From NCBI RefSeq assembly GCF_017488845.2, contig NZ_CP083371.1, positions 1,748,501 to 1,812,500 on the forward strand: DNA of 64,000 nucleotides, given 5' to 3'. Shown here in pieces: positions 26,031 to 35,601 of this stretch (positions are counted from its first letter, which is position 1; every line of letters begins with the position of its first letter). The position numbers and the translations under genes were made by a program. Under the pieces are notes generated by a model. That model had not been told where the DNA came from. It was given only the letters and a program-made list of their open reading frames with translations, and did not search any database. The stretch is from Ensifer canadensis (GTDB lineage Bacteria; Pseudomonadota; Alphaproteobacteria; Rhizobiales; Rhizobiaceae).

Positions 26031-27680
26031 ATGAATCAATCCAAGGCATCGCCGCCTGTGGTGCACCGGCAAGTGGCCGTTATCGGTTGCGGGCCTGCGG
26101 GCCTGACTGCCGCCTCGCTCCTCGGACAAGCCGGCCATAATGTCATCGTTATCGAGCGCTGGCCCGAACCCTACGGCCTGCCCCGCCTCAGCCATATCGA
26201 CGGCGAGACGGCACGCCTGGTCGCCTCGGCCGGGGATATCGGTCATGCCCTTCGCGACGCGCAGGCGATCGACACCTACCACTACCTCGACGATCAGGGA
26301 AACATTCTGATCGATCTGGACTGGAAGGGGCAGCAATGCGGTTTTCCCGCCCATATTTCGATCTTCCAGCCGGAAATCGAGGACGCGATCTATTCCCGCG
26401 CACAGCCTCTGCCGAACGTCGAGTTCCTACGCGGCTGGGAAGTCTCCAAGCTCGAGCAGAGTGCGGATAAGGTCGTTCTGGAAGCCCAACCCTGGGACGG
26501 TTCGTGGAAGGCGGTTTCTGACGGGGGCGATCCAGTCCGCAGGATCGAGGTGGACTATGTGATCGGCGCGGATGGCGCCAACAGTTTCACGCGCCGCGCA
26601 CTCGGCATCGCGCGTCACCAGTACGGCCATCATGAACGTTGGCTCAATCTTGATTCCGAATACGTCAAGGATCTCGGCGACCGCTTTGCCATTACCTCGA
26701 TCTATTGCGACCCGGCACGGGCGCACATGTACATGCCGATCGGCAAATCCCGCGTGCGTTTCGAGATGCGCGTGCTGCCGGGCGAGGAAACCAGCTACTG
26801 GGAAGACATCAAGAATGGCCTTGCCTGGCTCAGCGAGCAGCATGGCATCGGGCTCGACGAAATCCGGCCGATCCGCAACGTTGTCTATACATTTGACCCC
26901 GCGATCACAAAAAGCTGGAAGGAAGGCCGGGTCATGCTGGTGGGCGATGCCGCCCACACGATGATGCCCTATATGGGCCAGGGCGCCTGTTCGGCCATTC
27001 GCGACAGCGCCAATCTTGCATGGAAGCTGGACCTCGTGTTGCGGGGCAAGGCCGAGCCGGAGCTTCTCGATACCTATGAAGCGGAGCGGCGCCCGCATGT
27101 CACGCAGATCACCAAGACCTCGACCATGCTCGGCAAGGTCGCCAACGAGGACGACCCGGCGAAGGTGGCTGAACGCAATGCACTCTTCCTGTCCGGAAAC
27201 ATGCCGCCGCCCCCGCCCTTCCCCAAGATCGAGACCGGCGTGGTGCATGTGGAGCCCGATGGTAACCTCCTCACCCCCACCGGTGCACCAACGCCACAGG
27301 GTCTCGTGCGCGCCGGCGGCCGCGAAGGCTTGATGGACGACGTGGTGGGGCGCGGCTTCCTGATCGTCAGCCGGACCGACCCGAGCCTCCATCTGGATCC
27401 CGCGACCCACGCTTTCTTCGACGCCATCGGCGGTCGCTGGATCGTCGTCGGCGACACCGATGCTGAGCCCGATCAAGTCGCAGATCTTGACGGCGTGCAA
27501 CTGGCGTTTCTGGAGAGAAATGGTTTCGCCGCCTATCTGCGCCGTCCCGATTTCCTGATGTATGGTGCAGTCCGGGATCTCTCCGATCTCCCCACCCTGC
27601 TGCGCGGCCTTCGCGACAGGCTGCACTGGCTGCATCAGCCTGTACCCACCTTTGAGACCACCATGGAGGCACGGGCATGA
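26031..27680 (+). CDS. FAD-dependent aromatic hydroxylase (MhpA/PheA-like)
   Basis: The product is 549 residues. It contains the three flavin-monooxygenase motifs: VIGCGPAGLTAASLLGQAGH (dinucleotide fold, about residue 15), YVIGADGANSFTRRALGI (DG motif, about 180) and VMLVGDAAHTMMPYMGQGACSAIRD (GD motif, about 300). It has a thioredoxin-like C-terminal domain typical of MhpA-size enzymes. The position in the operon suggests it hydroxylates a resorcinol-type diol to hydroxyquinol with NAD(P)H and oxygen. The substrate is inferred. Start with GGGAGG. It overlaps the next gene by four bases (ATGA). Confidence 0.88.
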   Translation: MNQSKASPPVVHRQVAVIGCGPAGLTAASLLGQAGHNVIVIERWPEPYGLPRLSHIDGETARLVASAGDIGHALRDAQAIDTYHYLDDQGNILIDLDWKGQQCGFPAHISIFQPEIEDAIYSRAQPLPNVEFLRGWEVSKLEQSADKVVLEAQPWDGSWKAVSDGGDPVRRIEVDYVIGADGANSFTRRALGIARHQYGHHERWLNLDSEYVKDLGDRFAITSIYCDPARAHMYMPIGKSRVRFEMRVLPGEETSYWEDIKNGLAWLSEQHGIGLDEIRPIRNVVYTFDPAITKSWKEGRVMLVGDAAHTMMPYMGQGACSAIRDSANLAWKLDLVLRGKAEPELLDTYEAERRPHVTQITKTSTMLGKVANEDDPAKVAERNALFLSGNMPPPPPFPKIETGVVHVEPDGNLLTPTGAPTPQGLVRAGGREGLMDDVVGRGFLIVSRTDPSLHLDPATHAFFDAIGGRWIVVGDTDAEPDQVADLDGVQLAFLERNGFAAYLRRPDFLMYGAVRDLSDLPTLLRGLRDRLHWLHQPVPTFETTMEARA

Positions 27681-28750
27681 CCGAGGACTCGGTCATCAAG
27701 GCGAACCTTGCCCATCAGCGGGCCATGCCACTGACGCGGCTTCTCGACTGCGGCATGGACCCGGGGGATGCGCGCCGGCTTCATGCCCGCATCTCGGAGG
27801 GCGAGCCCTGGGATGCGGTGGCAGAAACCATCGCCACCGAGCGCCTGCAACAGGCCGACCGGGCCGAGGCTGAAGGAAACATCGTCACCGCCGGCGAGGC
27901 ACGGCAGCGCGGCATCGCCGCGCTGGTCTACGCCCAGATGGCCTTCAATTTCGACGAACCCCGCAAGGTCGCGCTGTATCGCAGGCTGGTCGCCGCCTGT
28001 CGGAAGCTCACCCCTGTCTTCGGCCTGCCCTTCGAGCGGGTCGAGACCGGATACTCGGGAAAAAGCCTGATCGGCTGGCTGGTGCGCCCCGCAAGCGGAA
28101 GTGCAAACGGCACCGTCATCCTGTTCGGCGGCCAGAGCGGCTGGGGCATCGCCTATCTGCCAATCGCCCGGGAGCTGGCGCGCCGCGGGCTTGCCACCCT
28201 TCTCGCCGAAGGCCCCGGCCAGGGCGAGACCCGCATCGAGCAAGGCCTTTATCTTCAGGCGGGGGTCGAGGCCGCCTATAGCCGCTGGGTCGATGTAATC
28301 CTGGACGATCCGAGCCTCGGCGCGCCGGGCATCTGGGGCAACAGCTACGGCGGCCTGTGGGCGGCACGCACTGCGGGCAGCGACAGCCGCATCCGCGCCT
28401 GTTGCGTCAACGGCTCCTTCGCCCACCCCGCCATCCTGCCCTTCCGCACGGCCTTCGAGCAGAGCGCGGCAATGATCGGCACCGAGGATCGAGCGATGAT
28501 TGAGGCTGTCATGGAAAAGCTGCGTTTCGATCCGGCGCGGGACAGAATCGCCTGCCCGCTTCTCGTCCTGCACGGAGGCGCCGATCCGCTGGTGGCACTG
28601 GAGGACCAGCAACCCTTCCTCGATGCCGCGACGGGCGAGGCCGCCCTCCGCGTCTGGCCGGACGGTGAGCACACGATATACAACCACAGCTTCGAGCGGA
28701 CGGCACTCGTCGGCGACTGGTTCGCCGCACGGCTCGACCGATCCGCCTGA
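27677..28750 (+). CDS. alpha/beta hydrolase, C-C-bond-cleaving type (DHPON-hydrolase-like)
   Basis: The product is 357 residues with a helical N-terminal cap (about residues 1-130) followed by an alpha/beta-hydrolase core. The nucleophile elbow is WGNSYGGLWAAR (Ser at about residue 220). The acid is in VLHGGADPLV and the His in PDGEHTIYNHS. Length and cap match 2,6-dihydroxypseudooxynicotine hydrolase and related acyl-aryl C-C hydrolases. In the operon it would detach an acyl side chain from a dihydroxyaryl ketone, giving a diol for the next enzyme. Specificity is inferred. It overlaps the hydroxylase by four bases. Confidence 0.82.
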   Translation: MTEDSVIKANLAHQRAMPLTRLLDCGMDPGDARRLHARISEGEPWDAVAETIATERLQQADRAEAEGNIVTAGEARQRGIAALVYAQMAFNFDEPRKVALYRRLVAACRKLTPVFGLPFERVETGYSGKSLIGWLVRPASGSANGTVILFGGQSGWGIAYLPIARELARRGLATLLAEGPGQGETRIEQGLYLQAGVEAAYSRWVDVILDDPSLGAPGIWGNSYGGLWAARTAGSDSRIRACCVNGSFAHPAILPFRTAFEQSAAMIGTEDRAMIEAVMEKLRFDPARDRIACPLLVLHGGADPLVALEDQQPFLDAATGEAALRVWPDGEHTIYNHSFERTALVGDWFAARLDRSA

Positions 28751-28763
28751 CAGGGAGCGATTG

Positions 28764-29636
28764 ATGCGCCGTTATTTCACTGAGGAACACTCCGCCGAGA
28801 CTGTGAACGGCAGGATTGGCGTAGACGTGGCACCGCGCATGCGTCAGGTCATGGCGAGCCTCGTTCGACATCTGCATGATTTTATCAAGGACGTGGAGTT
28901 GACCCAGCGGGAATGGGAGTTGGCCGTTGATTTCCTCACCCGCGCCGGCCAGACCTGTACCGACACACGGCAGGAGTTTATCCTGCTCAGCGACGTCCTT
29001 GGGCTTTCCATGCTGGTCGACGCCATCGGCAACCGTCGTCCCGAAGGCGCGACGGAGAACACCGTCTTCGGCCCGTTCCACGTCGCCAACGCGCCGATCC
29101 GGGCGATGGGGGAAAGCATCAGTCTGGACGGTAAGGGCGAAAGCTGCCTGTTCCACGGCCGGGTGATTGATCTCGACGGCAACGCAATAGAAGGGGCAAC
29201 GATCGACGTCTGGTCAGACAATGCCGATGGCTTCTACGACGTTCAGCAGCCGGACCTGCAGCCGAAATGGAACAACCGCGGACGCTTCGTCACGGGCGCC
29301 GACGGCGCCTACAGCTTCGTCGGTATCAAGCCTGTCAGTTATTCCATTCCCGACGACGGGCCTGCTGGGGACCTGTTGGAGGCGCTCCATCGCCACCCCT
29401 GTCGCCCGGCCCACATGCATTTCCTTGTAACTGCTCCGGGCCACCAGAAGATTGTCACCCACATCTTCACCGGCGGCGACCCCTTCCTCACTTCCGACGC
29501 CGTTTTCGGTGTCAAATCCTCCCTGATCGCTGATTTCGAGCGCATCGACGGCGCGACCTCGTGGCAGGCCGCATTCGATTTCGTCATGGTGCAGGAGGAC
29601 AGATTCGAACATCGCAGCTGCAGTAACGTCAGATAG
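28764..29636 (+). CDS. intradiol ring-cleavage dioxygenase, hydroxyquinol 1,2-dioxygenase type
   Basis: The product is 290 residues. An N-terminal catechol-dioxygenase helical domain (residues 1-100) precedes the intradiol core with LHGRVIDLDGNAIEGATIDVWSDNADGFYDVQ. The iron ligands Tyr (in GFYDVQ and in SYSIPDDGPAG) and His (in HRHPCRPAHMHFLV) are in place. It opens hydroxyquinol to 3-hydroxy-cis,cis-muconate/maleylacetate, which the first enzyme of the operon reduces. The ATG at 28764 has AGGGAG upstream; the frame upstream belongs to the previous gene's antiframe. Confidence 0.9.
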   Translation: MRRYFTEEHSAETVNGRIGVDVAPRMRQVMASLVRHLHDFIKDVELTQREWELAVDFLTRAGQTCTDTRQEFILLSDVLGLSMLVDAIGNRRPEGATENTVFGPFHVANAPIRAMGESISLDGKGESCLFHGRVIDLDGNAIEGATIDVWSDNADGFYDVQQPDLQPKWNNRGRFVTGADGAYSFVGIKPVSYSIPDDGPAGDLLEALHRHPCRPAHMHFLVTAPGHQKIVTHIFTGGDPFLTSDAVFGVKSSLIADFERIDGATSWQAAFDFVMVQEDRFEHRSCSNVR

Positions 29637-29889
29637 TCGTGAACTGTAGCTTTTGAGTGAGGTCGAACGCGGACCCCGCCGGCAGCTTGGGAGAATAATG
29701 AGCGTACCAGGCGACGGCAACAGCGCTGCCAGAGCCCGTTCGCGCGCGGCTTGACCGGTTAAAAGCCTCGTCTCGGAGGATCAGCATCGCGACGGCCAAC
29801 GGCCGGGATCCGGGAGGCCTAGGCCCGGCAAGCCGCTCCGTTTGATTGAGGGATCGCAGACCACGAGGTTTTCGAGACCTCGCCCCTGA

Positions 29890-30270
29890 CTTCCCCGCTC
29901 TGACCCGCGACCGAGCAATTTCGATGATGTCGTCCCGGGCCGCGGTTGGATCGTCCTTACTCCAGGCGACCCCAAGACCGATCCGGAAGTCGATACCCCT
30001 CACCTTCCTGAGCTCGAAATTGCGGTTGGGAAGATCCAGCGTCCATTCCGGCGCAAAGCCGATGCCAAGACCGGCCGAGACCAGTGACACCACCGAGAAG
30101 GTGTCGTCGCAGGTATAGGCGACGCTCTTTGCAAGATCGTGCGCCTCGAACTTTTCAGCAAAGCAGCGCTCGGTGAACGACAGGTTCTGACGCGAGAACG
30201 AGATGATCTTCTCGCCCTTCAGATCCTCGATGCAGATCTCGCTTCTGGCCAACGGCACGACATAGGGTCA
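29890..30270 (-). pseudogene. LysR-type regulator, C-terminal fragment
   Basis: The minus strand encodes about 125 codons of a LysR effector-binding domain (PYVVPLARSEICIEDLKG to IIEIARSRVRAGKSG), preceded in frame by a TGA at 30271. No DNA-binding domain remains. Beyond it the frame runs on without similarity to 29629. A closely similar C-terminal end lies at 58431-58551, so the two are relics of related genes. Confidence 0.7.
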
Positions 30271-30703
30271 CGTACGGACCAGGCTTCTCGTCGGTGCACG
30301 CATCGGCGTTCGGTCCTCAACCATCGAATTGATCGAGAAGTCAGAAGCGGTAGGGGCGATCCAACTCAACACGCCGCGCCGCGCCGCCGAGGCCGCAGAT
30401 TGCACCCCTTGTCCACATCCTCTCTGGGGCTCTGGAGAAACATGACGGACCTCTTCTCGTCCTCGAGCATGTCACAGCACGTCCTGACCTATGGCTTCGT
30501 CTTTCCGCAGATCTTGGCTTTACTTCAAAGCAATTCTCCGCAGTTCCCTTTCGATATCTAATATAGATTTCAAATTAAATTGCCTCCATTTGGAAGATTA
30601 ATTCGGAGTTGATTTACGCAATTAGTTAAATAGATTTGATGCTTGGTGATCTTATTCGAGTGATCGCAAGTATTGGCATAAGTCTATCGAAAGGGATGGC
30701 GAG
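30271..30703. other. AT-rich upstream region of the RTX gene
   Basis: No gene is seen. The bases from about 30545 to 30690 are strikingly AT-rich compared with the rest of the window, consistent with a promoter and perhaps H-NS/Ros-like silencing of the RTX gene. Confidence 0.5.
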
Positions 30704-32758
30704 ATGGCAAAGATCGTAGGCTCGTACTCAAACGATGCTTTGAAAGGCTCGGAGGTAACCGACTACATCTGGGGCCTGCCCGGCAGCGATACGATCGATG
30801 GGGGCGGCGGCGACGATTTTGTCGATGGTGGGGCTGAAAGCGACACCCTGACAAGTTCGAACGGCTACGATCGCCTCGACGGCGGTGCCGGTGATGACCA
30901 GATCGTTCTCACCGGGACCGGCGGCGCAGTTACCGGAGGCAGCGGTTACGACGGCCTTGTCGTCGACTTCTCGCAAAGCGCAGACCGGATGGTCTTCAAC
31001 GGTGCCAGCGGCCATGGCTATGCTGGCGACCCGAGCGCCACAAACCGGCACATCTTCTTCCACGATATCGAGTGGCTGCGCCTGCTCGCCGGCAGTGGTG
31101 ACGACCGGATCACCGGAACTGCCGGGGGCGATCGGATTTCGACCGGTGCCGGCAACGACGTCGTCAATGCGGGCGCGGGACAGGACATCATCACCAATAC
31201 GGGTGGTCACGACCGTCTCGACGGCGGTGATGGAAATGACCGCTTCGTGCTTGTCGGGACGGGCAGCGCCGTTTTCGGCGGTGCCGGAGACGATACGCTG
31301 GCCGTCGACCTCTCGGCATCGGCCGCTCCGGTCGTGTTCAACCTGGAGAATGGTCACGGCATCATCGGATACGGGACGCAGGAGGAGCGGCATCTCTTCA
31401 TCCAGTACCAGGATGTCGAGTGGATTGTGCTGACGACGGGACGCGGAAGCGATCATATTACGGGTAGCGCACTTGGCGACGTTATCGAGACGGCAGGCGG
31501 CAACGATTTCGTCGACGCCGGCGCGGGCGATGACATGATCACCGACGGGCTCGGTGCCAACCGTCTTTTTGGCGGCGACGGCCGCGACCAGATCGTCTCG
31601 ACACTCTACTCCGCCGAGATCGATGGCGGCGCCGGCCAGGACTGGCTCTATATCAAGGAGACGCAGAGCACGAGCGACCTCACTGTCGATTTCGCTGCCG
31701 GTGAGGCCTCGACCGGCACAGTGTTGCGCGGCATAGAGGAGGCAAGCCTCGCGCTTGGCAGCGGCAACGATCGGGTCATCGCGGGTGATCTTACCTATCT
31801 CGTGGTCGATGCCGGCGCGGGAAACGATCATCTCGAAGGCGGTGCCAGGCGTGACCGGTTCGATGGCGAGGAGGGCAACGACTACATCGATGCCGGCGCC
31901 GGAGACGACATGATAGAGACAGGCGCTGGCGATGACGTGGCTTTTGGCGGCGACGGCAGGGATACGCTTGCCAATGACGGCGGCAGCGACATGCTCGATG
32001 GCGGCGCCGGCGATGACTGGCTGCAGGACACCTTTCCCGGCAGCGGCACCCTTGGCGTCGCGTCGATCCTGCGCGGCGGCGCGGGCAACGACACGATCAA
32101 TGCCCGTTACCTCGGAGAGGTCGATGGCGGCGAAGGCCGGGATCTATTGAACCTCAACTATGGCGGCTTGCCGCAGGTAACCGACTTCGACGCGACACGC
32201 GGCGCAACACACACCGGCTTGGCCTTCACCAATGTGGAGTACTTCAACGTCTCATCCGGGCGCTACGACGACGTGCTGCGCGGCGCCGACGACAATGACA
32301 CCCTCTATTCGTCGAGCGGCAACGATATCCTCGATGGGCGTGGTGGGGACGACACGCTGAGGGGCGCCTCGGAAAACGACCAGCTTTTCGGCGGCGAAGG
32401 TGCGGATTTTCTCGACGGCGGCTCGCAGGACGACCTGTTGAGTGGCGGCAATGGCGCCGACCTGTTGAAGGGCGACAGCGGCGCCGACACGTTTCTGTGG
32501 TCGTCGGAAACCTCCGGCCAGGCGGGCCTCGATCACATTCTCGATTTCGTTGGCAGGCAGGGCGATCGGATCGCCTTTTCCGAAGAGGCCCAGGACGCCA
32601 CAGGCATTCACAGCTATGCCGATTTTCTTGCCGCCGCCAGCGATACGACCGACGGCTTGTTCATCGCCTTCAACGGCTCCGATGTCGAAGGCATTCTGAT
32701 TGAGCATGTTTCGCTCTCGGCTCTCATGGAAAGCGATGTCGTCTTCGGTCTCGGCTGA
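30704..32758 (+). CDS. RTX-type calcium-binding repeat protein
   Basis: The product is 684 residues and contains many glycine-rich nonapeptide repeats of the GGxGxDxxx type (for example GGGGDDFVDGG, GGAGDDQIV, GGEGADFLDGG), which bind calcium in a parallel beta-roll. Repeat blocks alternate with spacer segments (about 80 residues each) with an Asp-Phe/Ser pattern. The C-terminus ends in a hydrophobic uncleaved region (ILIEHVSLSALMESDVVFGLG), a typical type I secretion signal. No catalytic domain is seen, so it is probably an extracellular or surface structural protein such as a nodulation/adhesion RTX protein rather than a cytolysin. No type I secretion genes are nearby. Confidence 0.85.
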   Translation: MAKIVGSYSNDALKGSEVTDYIWGLPGSDTIDGGGGDDFVDGGAESDTLTSSNGYDRLDGGAGDDQIVLTGTGGAVTGGSGYDGLVVDFSQSADRMVFNGASGHGYAGDPSATNRHIFFHDIEWLRLLAGSGDDRITGTAGGDRISTGAGNDVVNAGAGQDIITNTGGHDRLDGGDGNDRFVLVGTGSAVFGGAGDDTLAVDLSASAAPVVFNLENGHGIIGYGTQEERHLFIQYQDVEWIVLTTGRGSDHITGSALGDVIETAGGNDFVDAGAGDDMITDGLGANRLFGGDGRDQIVSTLYSAEIDGGAGQDWLYIKETQSTSDLTVDFAAGEASTGTVLRGIEEASLALGSGNDRVIAGDLTYLVVDAGAGNDHLEGGARRDRFDGEEGNDYIDAGAGDDMIETGAGDDVAFGGDGRDTLANDGGSDMLDGGAGDDWLQDTFPGSGTLGVASILRGGAGNDTINARYLGEVDGGEGRDLLNLNYGGLPQVTDFDATRGATHTGLAFTNVEYFNVSSGRYDDVLRGADDNDTLYSSSGNDILDGRGGDDTLRGASENDQLFGGEGADFLDGGSQDDLLSGGNGADLLKGDSGADTFLWSSETSGQAGLDHILDFVGRQGDRIAFSEEAQDATGIHSYADFLAAASDTTDGLFIAFNGSDVEGILIEHVSLSALMESDVVFGLG

Positions 32759-32964
32759 CGGCACGCTAGGCCTCAGCTTTCCGGAGGCCCGCATTCGCCT
32801 GCAGCCGCGGCTTCGTTGGCCACCGTGGTCAGGCGTCCATCGATGGGATGACGCCGCCGGTCCATACGCCGTGTCGAGGTCGTGGATGACCGCGAGGAGC
32901 CGGGATGCCATGGTTCGCCGATCACGACATTGTTGCCGCCCGCGGCCCTGCCTGCAAGCCACCA

Positions 32965-33180
32965 TCGGAGCGCAAACATGGTTCTGCGATCCACAATCCC
33001 CGTGGCAGAAAGGAACCGTCGAAAACACCAACAGACGGGCCAGGAAATGGCTTTCGAGAGAGGTCGATCCCCTGTCGCTCAGCGACTGCGATCTAACCGA
33101 AATCTGCAATCATCTGAACGCAACACCGCGCAAATGCCTCGGCTACAAACCACCCGCCGAAGTCTTCCGCCAGAAACGCG
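32965..33180 (+). pseudogene. IS30-family transposase, C-terminal fragment
   Basis: The reading WFCDPQSPWQKGTVENTNRR, followed by NHLNATPRKCLGYKPPAEVF, is the C-terminal end of an IS30-family DDE transposase including the final catalytic Glu (in GTVEN). The N-terminal two thirds are missing. The remaining 32759-33256 sequence shows no intact gene. Confidence 0.8.
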
Positions 33181-33256
33181 CGCGCAGATCAGGCGCACCG
33201 GTCAGCCTCTCAAAGCCCGCAGGTCGCGGTTCAGCGTGAACGCAAAGCGCATTGAA

Positions 33257-34054
33257 CTATTGCCCAATGCGACGCTCCTGCATTTCTTCGCCCACAAAGC
33301 AATTGTAGTCTGCTCGGTCGTCGACGCGTTGCAACAGTGGCTCGAACCGCTTCAGGTCGCTCACGTTCGGTCCAAGTATCTCGACAATGAGCTTGCTCAG
33401 AATAGCCTCCGCAAAATCGCCAGGATCTGAGACTTTCAACAGAAAGGCCCCATCTCCACCGATGACACAATTCTCATAATAAGCGTCGAGGTCCGGAATC
33501 GATGCGGAATCCTGACGCGTCAACATGATGGGCAGTCCATCGATCACGATGCCTTGGGCGACAGTCGAATTACGGGCAACGGGTACCGGCACACCGGAGT
33601 TGTTCGGCCCATCTCCCGATATGTCGACCACGCGTCGCATTCCCTGGAACGGGCTAGCTAAGAAGAGGTTTCGTGAAAACGCCAGCGTGTTGGAAATCGA
33701 GGTGAACGATATCCTCCTCATCGGTTGCTGGCGCAGAGCATCGGCGAATTGGCCCGCAGTGCTGGGGCCATCGATCAGCGTCCAAGGCATGATCTGGACA
33801 GCAGAGCCACCCCACTCAACGTATGTCACGGCGATTTTGCCGATAGGCCCGTCCTCTATTGCATTGACGAGTTCGGGCTGGAGAAATGCATTCACATAGC
33901 CTTGACGTTGCGCACGCTGTTCGTCGATCTCCATTGAGTAGGAGACATCGACGGCAAGAACCAACTCAAGATCAACGTCAAATTGAGAAAGCTGAGCGGG
34001 CGTGCTGCCCCCCAGAAGGCCAAAGCAGACAAGAAGCGCGCATTGCGGTTTCAT
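33257..34054 (-). CDS. DUF1194 (von Willebrand A-like) exported protein
   Basis: The product is 265 residues with an N-terminal signal peptide (about residues 1-20, LLVCFGLLGGSTPAQL). The mature domain has the MIDAS-like DVSYSMEIDEQ motif near residue 37, a conserved YVEWGGSAVQ segment and DISGDGPNNSG, which define DUF1194 in rhizobia. The role is unknown; it is probably periplasmic or secreted and binds a divalent metal. The start is at the ATG at 34054, with a weak upstream ribosome-binding site. It stands alone between an IS30 remnant and a region of apparent tRNA-like relics. Confidence 0.82.
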   Translation of the reverse strand: MKPQCALLVCFGLLGGSTPAQLSQFDVDLELVLAVDVSYSMEIDEQRAQRQGYVNAFLQPELVNAIEDGPIGKIAVTYVEWGGSAVQIMPWTLIDGPSTAGQFADALRQQPMRRISFTSISNTLAFSRNLFLASPFQGMRRVVDISGDGPNNSGVPVPVARNSTVAQGIVIDGLPIMLTRQDSASIPDLDAYYENCVIGGDGAFLLKVSDPGDFAEAILSKLIVEILGPNVSDLKRFEPLLQRVDDRADYNCFVGEEMQERRIGQ

Positions 34055-34228
34055 CGCGATCGGAAGCCCAGTGCACGATCATACTACGCCCGTTCAGCGA
34101 GCTCGCAATACAGGGATGCTAGCTCAGATTCAGCACCTGTCCGCTCTTGGCGCACCCACCCATTCCAGACGAAAAGGGGCGGGCCGATGGGCCGGCCGCC
34201 CTTCGGAAAGCCAGCTGTGAACCCTTGC

Positions 34229-34254
34229 CTTGAAGGGTTTCGAACCGCCGACCT
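34229..34254. repeat. 26-bp near-direct repeat, copy 1
   Basis: CTTGAAGGGTTTCGAACCGC is identical over 20 bases to 46532-46551, followed by N-GACCT in both. The minus strand GGTCGGCGGTTCGAAACC resembles the T-arm of a tRNA. Both copies can fold as a hairpin with their upstream flank (ACCCTT...AAGGGT). The rest of 34055-34371 has no gene. Confidence 0.6.
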
Positions 34255-34371
34255 CGCTATGCCTGCCAGCAGAGTCCATGAACCCCAAGATTAGGGAATC
34301 ACACGACAACTCGATCACCATCTCCAGCAGTGCACAGTTCTTCTGTGCCGCGACACCCTCGTTCTCCCGAT

Positions 34372-35319
34372 TCAGGGTGCCAGTTCACTGTCGCGGGCGT
34401 TGCGCCGGATAGTCTGGGGCGGCTGTCCGAGTGCCCGCAGAAAAGCCCGGCGCATGCGATCGCTATCGGCGAAGCCGGTTTCCTCCGCGATCACATCCAT
34501 GGAGTGGCGGCCTTGTTCCATCAGCAGCCGCGCCGCCTCGACGCGCAGGTTCTCCACCGCCTTGGCCGGCGACTGCCCCGTCTCTGACCGGAAGGCGCGG
34601 CTGAACTGGCGCGCGCTCAAGCCCGCCGCATCCGCCAGTTCGTCCACCGACAGAACGCTGCGCAGATTGGCCTTGGCATAGTTGACCGATTTCTGGATCC
34701 GGTCCGACTTCGGGTCCAGTTCGAGCAACGCCGAGAACTGCGATTGGCCGCCGGCCCTGCGGTGGTAGACCACGAGCTTGCGTGCGACCGAGCGAGCAAC
34801 GTCCTGACCATGGTCCTTCTCGACCATGGCGAGAGCCAGGTCGATGCTTGCCGTCATTCCCGCCGACGTCCATACGGAGCCATCGACGATGAAGATGCGA
34901 TCCTCCTCGACCTTGACGGCCGGGAACCGCTCCCGGAGCTGGCGCGCAAAAAGCCAATGCGTCGTCGCACGGCGCCCATTCAGCAGCCCGGATTCTGCAA
35001 GAATGAAGGCGGCGGTACAGGGGCCAGCCAGCCGACGCGCAGTTTGCAGGGAATGGCGCGCGAACTCGATAAGGCCCGGTGTCATCGGCTCGATCGTCGT
35101 GCCGGCTCCAAACATCACGGTGTCGTAGGTCGTATCGTCGAAGGCTTTCGTGATGACACCAAACCCAGCCGACGACTTGATCTCTCCGCCGGCTTCGGAA
35201 AGCAACGTTATCTCGTAAGCCGGCTCTCCAAGCTGAATGTTGGCCATCTCGAAGGCAGTGACCGCTGCAAAACCGAGGAGCTGGAATCCTGGAAACACGA
35301 CGTAACCGATCTTGTGCAT
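34372..35319 (-). CDS. GlxA-family AraC-type transcriptional regulator
   Basis: The product is 315 residues. The N-terminal two thirds are a DJ-1/PfpI-like domain (GYVVFPGFQLLGFAAVTAFEMAN; TVMFGAGTT; SAFILAESGLL region with the cysteine position GPCTAAF). The C-terminal 100 residues are an AraC-type double helix-turn-helix (LADAAGLSARQFSRAFRSETGQSPAKAVE, ending DSDRMRRAFLRALG). Proteins of this type sense small molecules or amines. It lies downstream of, and on the same strand as, the VOC, epoxide hydrolase and SDR genes, so it may regulate them. AAAGGTGG precedes the ATG. Confidence 0.9.
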   Translation of the reverse strand: MHKIGYVVFPGFQLLGFAAVTAFEMANIQLGEPAYEITLLSEAGGEIKSSAGFGVITKAFDDTTYDTVMFGAGTTIEPMTPGLIEFARHSLQTARRLAGPCTAAFILAESGLLNGRRATTHWLFARQLRERFPAVKVEEDRIFIVDGSVWTSAGMTASIDLALAMVEKDHGQDVARSVARKLVVYHRRAGGQSQFSALLELDPKSDRIQKSVNYAKANLRSVLSVDELADAAGLSARQFSRAFRSETGQSPAKAVENLRVEAARLLMEQGRHSMDVIAEETGFADSDRMRRAFLRALGQPPQTIRRNARDSELAP

Positions 35320-35545
35320 GGCACACCACCTTTTGTCTGAAACCGCCGCTTATATCACATTTGCGCCATCGCAAGAAGCGCCCTCGTCCGCACGCGAAGT
35401 GGATGTTGCATACATTGACGGACGCCAGCAGCGGATCTTCGACGACGCTATCATCCGTGCCCCGCAAGAAGGCACGGCGCCTCGTCGGGAACCGGATGCC
35501 GTCCGCCTCATCGTAGTCGTAGACGCCCTGCGACAAGATGCAGAC

Positions 35546-35581
35546 GGGTACGCAATCCGGTTTTCGGTGGATTGCGTACCC
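35546..35581 (-). terminator. perfect hairpin after the VOC gene
   Basis: GGGTACGCAATCC and GGATTGCGTACCC pair perfectly over 13 bp around a ten-base loop, between the VOC gene and the GlxA-type gene. There is no long T-run, so it may act as a terminator or mRNA stabiliser. Confidence 0.55.
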
Positions 35582-35601
35582 GAATACGGCCTCGCGGAGG
35601 G

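Noticed and set aside
30704..32758. RTX toxin/haemolysin
   Set aside because: There is no acylation or pore-forming domain and no toxin activator gene, so only a calcium-binding repeat protein is supported.
30704..32758. CRISPR-like or tandem DNA repeat array
   Set aside because: The repeats are protein-level nonapeptides with varied codons, not identical DNA repeats with spacers; no CRISPR array is seen anywhere in the window.
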